Assembly (NCBI RefSeq): GCF_000308855.1
Contig: NZ_BAGM01000123.1
Location: forward strand, 23,645 to 87,644
Direction: 5' to 3'
Source of the DNA: Nocardia veterana NBRC 100344
GTDB taxonomy: Bacteria; Actinomycetota; Actinomycetes; Mycobacteriales; Mycobacteriaceae
DNA length: 64,000 nt
Each line of letters opens with the position of its first letter. Position 1 is the first letter of the stretch. A program made the translations under genes and the position numbers. Below the pieces are notes generated by a model. It searched no databases. It saw nothing but the letters and a program-made list of their open reading frames with translations, and was not told the origin of the DNA. Positions 1-6,252 of the stretch are shown piece by piece.

Positions 1-48
1 CTCGACCGGGACGGTGTAGGACACGGTGAAGCGGAAGTTACGGGACAT
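1..48 (-). CDS. DUF2505-like protein, 5' end only
   Basis: Only the first 16 codons lie in the window, reading leftwards from an ATG at 48. The visible residues MSRNFRFTVSYTVPVE resemble the start of actinobacterial DUF2505 (SRPBCC-like) proteins, which open with a short beta strand of this kind. The gene is divergent from the membrane protein at 89. Function is unknown and the family call rests on these few residues. Confidence 0.5.
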   Translation of the reverse strand, partial: MSRNFRFTVSYTVPVE

Positions 49-76
49 GAGCGCACACGCTATCCGAACGATGCAA

Positions 77-82
77 TAGCCT
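77..82 (+). promoter_or_regulatory. -10 box TAGCCT, leaderless start
   Basis: TAGCCT ends six bases before the GTG at 89. That is the spacing expected when transcription starts at the first base of the start codon. No Shine-Dalgarno sequence is visible, which agrees with a leaderless mRNA. Confidence 0.5.
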
Positions 83-88
83 GGGGCG

Positions 89-571
89 GTGTCGGAAACC
101 ACCGAGTCTGCTGCGCGCGAGCATCGAACCGAGGCCGGTTCACCTCGCTTACGCCGGACCCGGATCACCCTCGTGGTGATCGCCACCGCGGTGAGTGTGC
201 TGGCCGTCCTGCTGGTGCTGGCCGCCTGGCGCGACGATCTGTTGATCACCTCCGACAAGGGCGTGACCAGCGCGGAAGTGCTCTCGGCGGGACGTCTGCG
301 GTCGGCGGTCACCTACGTCACCCCGGACGGCGTGACGCACAATCCGAAGGTCGGCGTGCTGTATCCGACCAAACTCACCGCCGGCGAGCGGATCAACGTC
401 GAATACAGCCGCAGTGACCCGGAGTTGGTCCGGGTCGCCGGGCGCGATGCCCGGGTCGCGATCATTCCGGCACTGTCGGTGATCGTGGTGGTGTGGGCGG
501 TGGCGCTGCCGGTGTTGTGGCTGGTGCGCCGCGTCGAACGGCGACGGACCCTCCGCCCGGTGACCGCTTAG
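89..571 (+). CDS. DUF3592-like two-TM membrane protein (Rv0556-like)
   Basis: A 160-residue protein with a basic N-terminus, a membrane segment at about residues 26-46, an extracytoplasmic region of about 80 residues and a second membrane segment at about 121-144 followed by an Arg-rich tail. This two-TM layout and its place directly before mgtA match the M. tuberculosis Rv0556-Rv0557 pair. No catalytic motif is visible. The start is the GTG preceded by a TAGCCT -10 box. The function is unknown; a role at the cell envelope is inferred from topology and from the neighbouring mannosyltransferase. Confidence 0.8.
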   Translation: MSETTESAAREHRTEAGSPRLRRTRITLVVIATAVSVLAVLLVLAAWRDDLLITSDKGVTSAEVLSAGRLRSAVTYVTPDGVTHNPKVGVLYPTKLTAGERINVEYSRSDPELVRVAGRDARVAIIPALSVIVVVWAVALPVLWLVRRVERRRTLRPVTA

Positions 572-645
572 CTGTTCGCCCGAACTTCGTGTGCCCGTCA
601 TATGGGTGTGGTGTCGTGGCGTGCCGCACGTCGCACACTGCAGGA

Positions 646-1785
646 GTGCGTGTAGCGATCGTCTCCGAATCGTTTCTGCCGAACATGAACGGTGTCGTGA
701 ACTCCGTGCTGCGGGTCCTGGACCATCTGGACCGCAACGGACACGACGCCCTCGTCATCGCGCCGGACACCCCGCGCGGCCAGGCCGCCGCGGAGCGTTC
801 GTACGGCCGCTTCCCGGTGATCCGGGTCCCGGCGGTGATGGTGCCGCGGATCAGTTCGCTTCCGGTCGGCCTGCCGCAGCCGTTGCTCACCTCGGCGATC
901 GAGGATTTCGATGCCGATGTGGTGCATCTGGCCTCGCCGTTCCTGCTCGGGGCGGGTGGTGCGGCGGCGGCGCTGCGGCTCGATCTGCCGGCGGTGGCGG
1001 TGTACCAGACCGATGTCGCCGGTTTCGCGGCCAGCTACGGGCTGGGCGCGGCGCAGCGGGCGGCCTGGGCCTGGACCCGGCGCATCCACAACCGCGCCGC
1101 GCGCACCCTGGCGCCGTCCTCGGCGGCGATGGAAGACCTTGCCCGCCATGGCATCACCCGCGTGCACCGGTGGGCCCGCGGGGTGGACGCGGTGCGGTTC
1201 ACCCCGACGGCACGCGATGCGGCACTGCGCGCGTCGTGGGCGGACCCCGATCGGCTGATCGTCGGATTCGTGGGCCGGCTGGCGCCGGAGAAACACGTCG
1301 AGCGGCTGGCGGTGCTGGCCCAGGATCGTGCGGTCCAACTGGTCGTGGTCGGCGACGGTCCCGAGCGGGGCCGGCTGCGTCGCCTGCTGCCGAACGCGAT
1401 CTTCACCGGCGAGCTCGGCGGCGCGGAATTGGCGCACGCCTACGCCAGCCTCGATCTGATGGTGCATCCGGGCGAGCACGAAACCTTCTGCCAGGGCGTG
1501 CAGGAGGCGCTGGCCTGCGGAGTGCCGGTGATCGGGCCCGATGCGGGCGGTCCGCGCGATCTGATCGCGCACTGCCGCAACGGCTATCTGCTGCCGGTGG
1601 ACCGCTTCACCGAACTGCTGCCCAGTGCGGTTGCGGCACTCCGGGATCCGGCACTGCGGGCCCGATTCGCCGGTGCCGCACGCAAATCCGTACTGCACCG
1701 CACCTGGCCCGCGATCTGCACCGAACTGATGGGCCACTATCGCGAGGTGATCGGCGGGCAGGAGGCCCTGCACCGCAGCGCCTGA
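646..1785 (+). CDS. mgtA: GDP-mannose-dependent alpha-mannosyltransferase
   Basis: A GT-B glycosyltransferase of the GT4 type, 379 residues. The N-terminus MRVAIVSESFLPNMNG carries the first glycine-rich strand-turn. The C-terminal half has GFVGRLAPEKHVERL and the nucleotide-sugar segment HPGEHETFCQGVQEALACG (about residues 273-291) with the E-x7-E pair of retaining GT4 enzymes, then GPDAGGPRD. It is close to M. tuberculosis MgtA/PimB (Rv0557), which adds mannose to a glucuronosyl-diacylglycerol anchor for lipomannan-type glycolipids. I chose the GTG at 646: a CACACT -10-like box ends six bases upstream, and homologues start at MRVAIV. A GTG at 616 would add ten unconserved residues. Confidence 0.9.
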   Translation: MRVAIVSESFLPNMNGVVNSVLRVLDHLDRNGHDALVIAPDTPRGQAAAERSYGRFPVIRVPAVMVPRISSLPVGLPQPLLTSAIEDFDADVVHLASPFLLGAGGAAAALRLDLPAVAVYQTDVAGFAASYGLGAAQRAAWAWTRRIHNRAARTLAPSSAAMEDLARHGITRVHRWARGVDAVRFTPTARDAALRASWADPDRLIVGFVGRLAPEKHVERLAVLAQDRAVQLVVVGDGPERGRLRRLLPNAIFTGELGGAELAHAYASLDLMVHPGEHETFCQGVQEALACGVPVIGPDAGGPRDLIAHCRNGYLLPVDRFTELLPSAVAALRDPALRARFAGAARKSVLHRTWPAICTELMGHYREVIGGQEALHRSA

Positions 1786-1853
1786 GCGTCGAACCGGTCG
1801 GCGCGCCGGAGCGGTGCCGACATCGGCCCCCGTTCGGCCGCAATCAGGTCGCC

Positions 1854-2027
1854 ATGGACATCAAGGCCGGCAAGTTCGTCGTTACCGGCCAGCTCCGCGC
1901 ATGGGCGGGCGCCGCTGACGGAACTTGGTTGGGTCTGGTCGAATTCGTGCTCACGACCGGGATCCAGCAGGGCCGCGTGCGGGTGCGGCAGCTGGTGCCC
2001 GGGCGGGCGCTCAGGGCCGCTCGGTGA
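1854..2027 (+). CDS. possible small protein, 57 residues
   Basis: An ATG-initiated reading frame beginning MDIKAGKFVVTGQ and ending in a basic segment. It fills much of the gap between mgtA and the monooxygenase gene. There is no strong Shine-Dalgarno sequence and I recognise no family. The frame shows normal high-GC codon use and its stop lies just before the next gene, which is why it is listed. It may be non-coding. Confidence 0.3.
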   Translation: MDIKAGKFVVTGQLRAWAGAADGTWLGLVEFVLTTGIQQGRVRVRQLVPGRALRAAR

Positions 2028-2089
2028 GCGTGGGCACCTCACTGCGCGATACCCTCCGAACGTCCGCACTCATCGTTCGAGGGAGCCGA

Positions 2090-2398
2090 ATGTTCGCGCT
2101 GGTCGTGAAATTCAATCTGGAGTCAGAGGAGAAGGCGGCAGCGTTCGATGCGCTGGTCGCCGAAACCGTCGCCGCGATCACCGAGCACGAACCGGGCACA
2201 CTCGTCTACGCCACCCACACGGTCGCTGACGAACCCTTGGCACGCATCTTCTATGAGGTGTACCAGGACCGGGCGGCGTTCGATGAGCACGAACGCCAGC
2301 CACACACCCGCCGGTTCCTCGACCAGCGCGGCGAGTATGTCGAGTCGTTCCGGGTCGAGTTCCTCACCCCCGCCGCGGTGAAGGGGCTACCCGCCTAG
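2090..2398 (+). CDS. antibiotic-biosynthesis monooxygenase (ABM) domain protein
   Basis: A 102-residue ferredoxin-like single-domain protein of the ABM/YgiN type. It begins MFALVVKFNLESEEKAAAFD and contains the conserved run EPGTLVYATH, then FYEVYQDRAAFDEHERQPHTRRF (about residues 58-80), which lines the substrate pocket in this family. Members are cofactor-free quinol or polyketide monooxygenases, or heme-handling proteins; the substrate here cannot be told. The ATG at 2090 follows GGGAG. Its TAG stop overlaps the stop of the convergent XRE gene within the palindrome CTAG. Confidence 0.85.
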   Translation: MFALVVKFNLESEEKAAAFDALVAETVAAITEHEPGTLVYATHTVADEPLARIFYEVYQDRAAFDEHERQPHTRRFLDQRGEYVESFRVEFLTPAAVKGLPA

Positions 2399-3609
2399 AG
2401 GCGGTCGGCGATCCCACACCACACCGCGAACCCGTGCACGGTGTCCACGCTGCGGGCCTCCGCCCGTGCCAGCGCCCGCACGGTCTCGTGCACCATCGGG
2501 TTATAGCGGGTCTGCGCCGGGGCGATCGTCCGCGCGGTCTGCAACGCACCGAACGCGTGACGACGGTCGCCGTGCAGCAGGTAGGCGCGCGACAGGTCGA
2601 TGAAATGGTGTCCTGCGCGTTCTTTCGGCGCTTCGGCCGGAATCACAAGGGAGCGGGCACGGTTCAACGCTTCGGTGCCGTCCATCGCCTCCACCGCGAG
2701 CGCGACCGACCAGATGTCGACGTTCGTCGGCCCGAACGACAGGATCGGATCCCGGTCATCGCCGACGCGTGCGGCGGTCTCCCGCGCTTCGGCCAAGTGC
2801 GCGTCGGCGAGACCGCGGTTCCCGGCGCGTGACGCCGCCAGCCCGGATTGCAGATGCAGCCCGCCCCAGGCGATCAGGTCAGACCGCCGGCCAACGTCGA
2901 GGCGCGGTTCGATATCGGCGCGGCAGCGTTCCAAGAAGGTCAGGGCGGCAGTCCAGTCGCCGCCGGAGGTGAGTAGCGCGGCCCGCTGAAACTGTGCGGT
3001 GGCGGTCCACAGCTGGTTGTCGGATTCGCGTGCGGCCCAGGCGAGCCGGTCGACCGCGAGCGCGGCCAGGTCGGCGTATCCGAGCTTGTGGGTGAGGCTG
3101 TGGGCCGAGTAGTACAGCTCGCACATCATCACCAACGCCCGGTCCCGCACCTCGCCCGTTGAGCGATGGATGACAGCGCGGACCTCGCCGAGCCGCGGCG
3201 GCAATTCCTCGCCCAGCCGGTGAAACGACGCATTACGCCGGTACCGGCATATCCGGTCCACGTCCTCGCTGATCTGTTGTAGCGGACGCGGTTCGAGGAT
3301 GCCGGTGTTGTCCAGGTCGTAGGCGGCCATCTCGGTACGCAGGACCGCGATAGCCGCGTGCACTTCCGTGTCCTGCTCGGTGGCAGGCACGTACGGCTGG
3401 CCAGTCAGGTCAGGGACGCTGACCCGCAACGCTTTCGACAGCGCACCCAGGAATGCCGGCGTCGCCGGGGCCCGGCCCTGCTCGACGGCCCGGATCAGGC
3501 CGACCGAGATGTTCGAGCGTTCGGCGAGCTGCTTTTGAGTGAGCCCGCCCAGCTTCCGCATCTGCGCGACGCGCGGCCCCACTCCACCGTTGCTGCCCTG
3601 TCGGTTCAC
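2395..3609 (-). CDS. XRE-family regulator with TPR-like domain (locus 1)
   Basis: A 404-residue protein. Residues about 15-65 form a Cro/C1-type helix-turn-helix (GLTQKQLAERSNISVGLIRAVEQGR). The rest is alpha-helical repeat sequence of TPR type ending TRYNPMVHETVRALARAEARS...GFAVW. The same domain plan and C-terminal signature occur in the two paralogues at 39064-40224 and 40625-41803. It is divergent from a set of small genes at 3772-5062, so it probably controls them and itself. The regulator class resembles TPR-bearing XRE proteins that bind peptides or small ligands; the ligand is unknown. The GTG at 3609 sits directly behind AGGAGG, so a GTG at 3582 is a possible alternative. Confidence 0.85.
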   Translation of the reverse strand: MNRQGSNGGVGPRVAQMRKLGGLTQKQLAERSNISVGLIRAVEQGRAPATPAFLGALSKALRVSVPDLTGQPYVPATEQDTEVHAAIAVLRTEMAAYDLDNTGILEPRPLQQISEDVDRICRYRRNASFHRLGEELPPRLGEVRAVIHRSTGEVRDRALVMMCELYYSAHSLTHKLGYADLAALAVDRLAWAARESDNQLWTATAQFQRAALLTSGGDWTAALTFLERCRADIEPRLDVGRRSDLIAWGGLHLQSGLAASRAGNRGLADAHLAEARETAARVGDDRDPILSFGPTNVDIWSVALAVEAMDGTEALNRARSLVIPAEAPKERAGHHFIDLSRAYLLHGDRRHAFGALQTARTIAPAQTRYNPMVHETVRALARAEARSVDTVHGFAVWCGIADRL

Positions 3610-3633
3610 CCCTCCTATTCAACTCCCATCGGG

Positions 3634-3652
3634 GTGCGAAAAGTGCGAAAAA
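3634..3652. repeat. tandem GTGCGAAAA pair, candidate operator
   Basis: GTGCGAAAA occurs twice head-to-tail at 3634-3642 and 3643-3651 in the 162-bp gap between the XRE gene and the divergent small genes. The A-rich runs stand out in this GC-rich DNA. The position fits an operator for the XRE regulator. No other gene-like feature was seen in the gap. Confidence 0.35.
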
Positions 3653-3771
3653 GTTTGGTACTTCACGCTCTCGCGGTGCGGCACTGTCAGATCAAGCCCC
3701 GCCGCCGGGCGCCGCAGACCCCGGCGGCGGGCGCGAACCAATCGTCCGCATTCGACACCGAGGAGCCGACA

Positions 3772-3939
3772 GTGATCGCGCTCGCCTTTGGCTGCGTCGT
3801 GCTCGCGGCCGCCATCTACGCGTTGATTGTCCTTTGGCCGCAAAGGATTCCGAAGGACCACACCGTCGAATCGATCCACCGCCGTGTCGAATCCGAGACC
3901 CGTACTCACCACCCGCAAGGAGGCTCCTATGGAGGTTGA
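3772..3939 (+). CDS. single-TM small protein of the XRE islet
   Basis: A 55-residue protein starting at a GTG behind GAGGAG. Residues about 2-25 (MIALAFGCVVLAAAIYALIVLW) form one membrane helix, followed by a charged cytoplasmic tail rich in Arg, Glu and His. It overlaps the next gene by 11 bases. A similarly small membrane peptide lies in the second XRE locus at 43011-43136, which begins MIGLVIAAG. The family is unrecognised. A role as a membrane anchor or signal peptide source in the module is only an inference. Confidence 0.6.
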   Translation: MIALAFGCVVLAAAIYALIVLWPQRIPKDHTVESIHRRVESETRTHHPQGGSYGG

Positions 3940-4303
3940 GGCCCCGCCCCGTGCGATGGGGTACGTGTGCATCGATCTGGTCGATACCCTGACCGGTCTG
4001 AACCGGCAGGCCGTGCAGGTCGCCAACCGGCTCGGCTACGACTACATCGGGCTCACCAGATCCTCCAGCCTCGTTATCCCCGAGGCGCTGCTCGATCACG
4101 TCCAAACCCACGCGATTGAGCTGCTGATCGTGCCGAATATGCGTCACCTGCGGGGCCGAATCCCGGCGGAGCTGGCGGAGATGACCGACATTCACGACAT
4201 GTCGACCGGCGAAACCCACGAGCGGGGCGGCGGCTACGCACCGGAGCAGGGGCGACCGAATCCGTTGCAGCCCCATCCGGCACCGTCACCCGCCGCCCAA
4301 TAG
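3929..4303 (+). CDS. resolvase-like small protein, islet partner (locus 1)
   Basis: A 124-residue protein whose ATG follows AAGGAGG. The core reads GYVCIDLVDTLTGLNRQ, then NRLGYDYIGLTRS, then LLDHVQTHAIELLIVPNMRHLRG. This order vaguely recalls the N-terminal catalytic domain of serine recombinases (GYxRVS..., then a DRLGR-like segment), but the catalytic serine motif is absent. The protein at 42503-42808 shares the plan (RLGYVLLWPT, then DAILMPTPAHLDAL), so these are a family that travels with XRE-TPR regulators. The C-terminal 30 residues are Pro/Gly-rich and probably disordered. The function is unknown and the recombinase likeness is weak. Confidence 0.6.
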   Translation: MEVEAPPRAMGYVCIDLVDTLTGLNRQAVQVANRLGYDYIGLTRSSSLVIPEALLDHVQTHAIELLIVPNMRHLRGRIPAELAEMTDIHDMSTGETHERGGGYAPEQGRPNPLQPHPAPSPAAQ

Positions 4304-4353
4304 GACCTGGTCGCCGTGTGGCGGCAGGAAGAACACACAGACAGGGGGATCAG

Positions 4354-4785
4354 GTGCGTCGCATCAGATCAACAATCACCGCCGCTGTCGCGGCCATACT
4401 GCTCACCGGGGCCGTCCACGGCGCAGCCCCGGCGCACGCCGCTGCGAAGGCGTGCGATCTGGGATTCATGCCCACCAAACCCACGGTCGGGGTCGGGTCG
4501 ATCATCGGCAACGCGTGGGTGAAATGCGATGTCGCACCCGAGCGTCACGAACTGCGACTCGGGTTGCAGATCCGCACCGGCGGCAGCTGGAGAACCGAGC
4601 AGCTGATCAGCAACGCCACGATCCCCTACCCGCGCGCCACCTACGCAGTGAAAGCGTCCTGCACACCGGGTTTGTGGCGCGTCCAGGCCCAGGCGGTGGG
4701 TAGCCTGAGCGGACGCCCGTTCGATTTCGTCGATTACTCGATGGAGCGTTTCGTGACCGCCGACGACTGCGCGAGAGGGAACTGA
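4354..4785 (+). CDS. secreted protein with four cysteines
   Basis: A 143-residue protein with a clear Sec signal peptide: MRRIRST, a hydrophobic core AAVAAILLTG, and a likely cut after AHA near residue 29. The mature part holds four cysteines (KACDLG, VKCDVA, ASCTPG, DDCARG), enough for two disulfides. It belongs to no family I recognise. The GTG at 4354 lies behind AGGGGG; upstream GTGs would hide the signal peptide. It is probably in one operon with the 91-residue gene that follows one base after its stop. Confidence 0.7.
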   Translation: MRRIRSTITAAVAAILLTGAVHGAAPAHAAAKACDLGFMPTKPTVGVGSIIGNAWVKCDVAPERHELRLGLQIRTGGSWRTEQLISNATIPYPRATYAVKASCTPGLWRVQAQAVGSLSGRPFDFVDYSMERFVTADDCARGN

Positions 4786-4786
4786 A

Positions 4787-5062
4787 ATGCCGCTGACCAC
4801 AGGCCGTTACGGCGACACCAGCCACCGCAACCCGCTCGGATGGCTCGCCCACCGCGCCGCCCTCGCGGTCCGGTCGCTGCGCCGCGACCCGCGCGACAAC
4901 GGCGGCGGCTACACCATGCACCGCGAATACGGCGCATGGGTGCTGCGCCCGGTGTCGGGATGGCGGTCGCTTCGCTGGATCACCCCGCCCACCGCCGCCA
5001 CCCGCTCGGTCACCGACCGTGACGCGGCGCTGGACTGGTACGCCGCCAAACTCGGGGTCTGA
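4787..5062 (+). CDS. hypothetical basic protein, 91 residues
   Basis: The ATG follows GAGAGGGAAC directly after the secreted protein's stop, so the two are likely co-translated. The sequence is rich in Arg, Tyr and Trp (GWLAHRAALAVRSLRRD, then YGAWVLRPVSGWRSLRW) and has no membrane segment or known motif. It closes the XRE islet, being followed at once by a strong terminator. The function is unknown. Confidence 0.55.
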   Translation: MPLTTGRYGDTSHRNPLGWLAHRAALAVRSLRRDPRDNGGGYTMHREYGAWVLRPVSGWRSLRWITPPTAATRSVTDRDAALDWYAAKLGV

Positions 5063-5081
5063 CCTTCTCCGACCCCTTCCC

Positions 5082-5116
5082 GAATCCCCACCTGACCTAG
5101 GAACAGGTGGGGATTC
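5082..5116 (+). terminator. strong intrinsic terminator of the islet
   Basis: A perfect 13-bp stem, GAATCCCCACCTG (5082-5094) and CAGGTGGGGATTC (5104-5116), with a 9-base loop, followed by GTTCTT. It ends the small-gene operon of the XRE islet and separates it from menG. Bases 5117-5370 hold no gene I can support. Confidence 0.85.
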
Positions 5117-5373
5117 GTTCTTCCGCGGATGTTGCACCCCCGATAGCTACCTTCCGCGCCGATGAGCATGATTCCCTGGTGGCGCAGAAAGCCCACCACC
5201 GCGGACCCCACCGAGCCGCAGGCCCCGCGCTACCCCAGATTCTCCGGTGACGGTGGATCATCGCGGTATCGCTGCGGCGCATATCCCGCGTGTGCGGTGA
5301 GTGCGGCCTGCACCGCGGCCGGCCGCCGGGCGAACGCGCACGGACCCGCGTCCGCCACCCGCGCGATCCACGT

Positions 5374-5379
5374 TAGGGT
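5374..5379 (+). promoter_or_regulatory. -10 box TAGGGT of menG, leaderless
   Basis: TAGGGT ends seven bases before the GTG at 5387 and no ribosome-binding site is present. This decides the start of menG: the frame is open back to 5162, but the extra N-terminal residues would lie upstream of the promoter. Confidence 0.6.
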
Positions 5380-5386
5380 CACATTC

Positions 5387-6091
5387 GTGGCGAAGACAGA
5401 GTCGTTTCGGGCCTCGTTGGACAAGCAACCGCATGAGGTCGCGTCCATGTTCGATGGTGTCGCGAAGCGGTACGACCTGACCAACACGGTGCTCACCGGC
5501 GGCCAGGACCGCTATTGGCGGTGGGCGACTCGACGGGCGCTGGCGCTGCGGCCCGGCGAGCGGGTCCTCGATCTGGCCGCCGGTACCGGCGTCTCGACCG
5601 CCGAATTCGCCAAATCGGGCGCCTGGTGCCTGGCCTTGGATTTCTCCAAGGGCATGTTGGAGGCCGGGCGCTTCCGGCAGATTCCGATGGTCAACGGCGA
5701 TGCCACCGCGCTACCGTTCGCCGACGATTCCTTCGACGCGGTCGCGATCTCCTACGGCCTGCGCAACATCTCGGATCCGGATGCGGCGCTGCGGGAAATG
5801 CTGCGGGTGACCAAACCCGGTGGGCGACTGGTGGTGGCGGAATTCTCCACCCCGGTTTTCGGCCCCTTCCGCACGGTGTACATGGAGTACCTGATGAAGG
5901 TGCTGCCGAAGATCGCCCAGGCGGTCAGCAGTAATCCGGACGCCTACGTCTACCTGGCCGAGTCGATCCGGGCCTGGCCGAATCAGCGGCAACTCGCCAT
6001 GCGGCTCACCGACGCCGGATGGTCGTCGGTGCAGTGGCGCAATCTGACCGGTGGCATCGTCGCCCTGCATCGCGGCTTCAAACTGGGGTGA
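5387..6091 (+). CDS. menG: demethylmenaquinone methyltransferase
   Basis: A UbiE/MenG class I SAM methyltransferase, 234 residues, catalysing the last methylation of menaquinone synthesis. The family signature is complete: DKQPHEVASMFDGVAKRYDLTN near the N-terminus, the SAM-binding loop VLDLAAGTGVS (about residues 59-69), GDATALPFADDSFDAV, and SNPDAYVYLAESIRAWP near the C-terminus. It matches Rv0558. In M. tuberculosis it directly follows mgtA; here a 2.7-kb islet separates them. Length is typical. Confidence 0.95.
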   Translation: MAKTESFRASLDKQPHEVASMFDGVAKRYDLTNTVLTGGQDRYWRWATRRALALRPGERVLDLAAGTGVSTAEFAKSGAWCLALDFSKGMLEAGRFRQIPMVNGDATALPFADDSFDAVAISYGLRNISDPDAALREMLRVTKPGGRLVVAEFSTPVFGPFRTVYMEYLMKVLPKIAQAVSSNPDAYVYLAESIRAWPNQRQLAMRLTDAGWSSVQWRNLTGGIVALHRGFKLG

Positions 6092-6093
6092 AA

Positions 6094-6135
6094 CAGCTCA
6101 CCACGCGTCGTGAGCTGGGCCGCCTAATGCGGCCC
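6094..6135 (+). terminator. paired hairpins after menG
   Basis: CAGCTCAC (6094-6101) pairs with GTGAGCTG (6110-6117), and the overlapping GGGCCGC (6117-6123) pairs with GCGGCCC (6129-6135). They lie three bases past the menG stop and probably form its terminator. Confidence 0.55.
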
Positions 6136-6153
6136 GGACCGGGCGTCGACCGG

Positions 6154-6191
6154 AATTCTCACCGCGCCGGCGCGACGTCGGTGAGAATTTT
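6154..6191 (+). terminator. hairpin followed by T-run before nitrate reductase
   Basis: AATTCTCACCG (6154-6164) pairs with CGGTGAGAATT (6179-6189), and the right arm runs into TTTT. It looks like an intrinsic terminator about 60 bases before the nitrate reductase start. It may be a second menG terminator or a leader attenuator; a TAACGT box at 6204-6209 could place the promoter downstream of it. Confidence 0.5.
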
Positions 6192-6252
6192 CGTCATCTG
6201 CCGATAACGTTCGGTAAATCCGTCGCAACGGCGGCTCGCCATCATCGGGGAT

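Noticed and set aside
3929..4303. active serine recombinase
   Set aside because: Only a vague order of motifs is shared. The catalytic serine segment and the DRLGR arginines are missing, and no att-like repeats flank the islet.
5162..5386. N-terminal extension of menG
   Set aside because: These codons lie upstream of the TAGGGT promoter, are unlike any MenG and have no ribosome-binding site.
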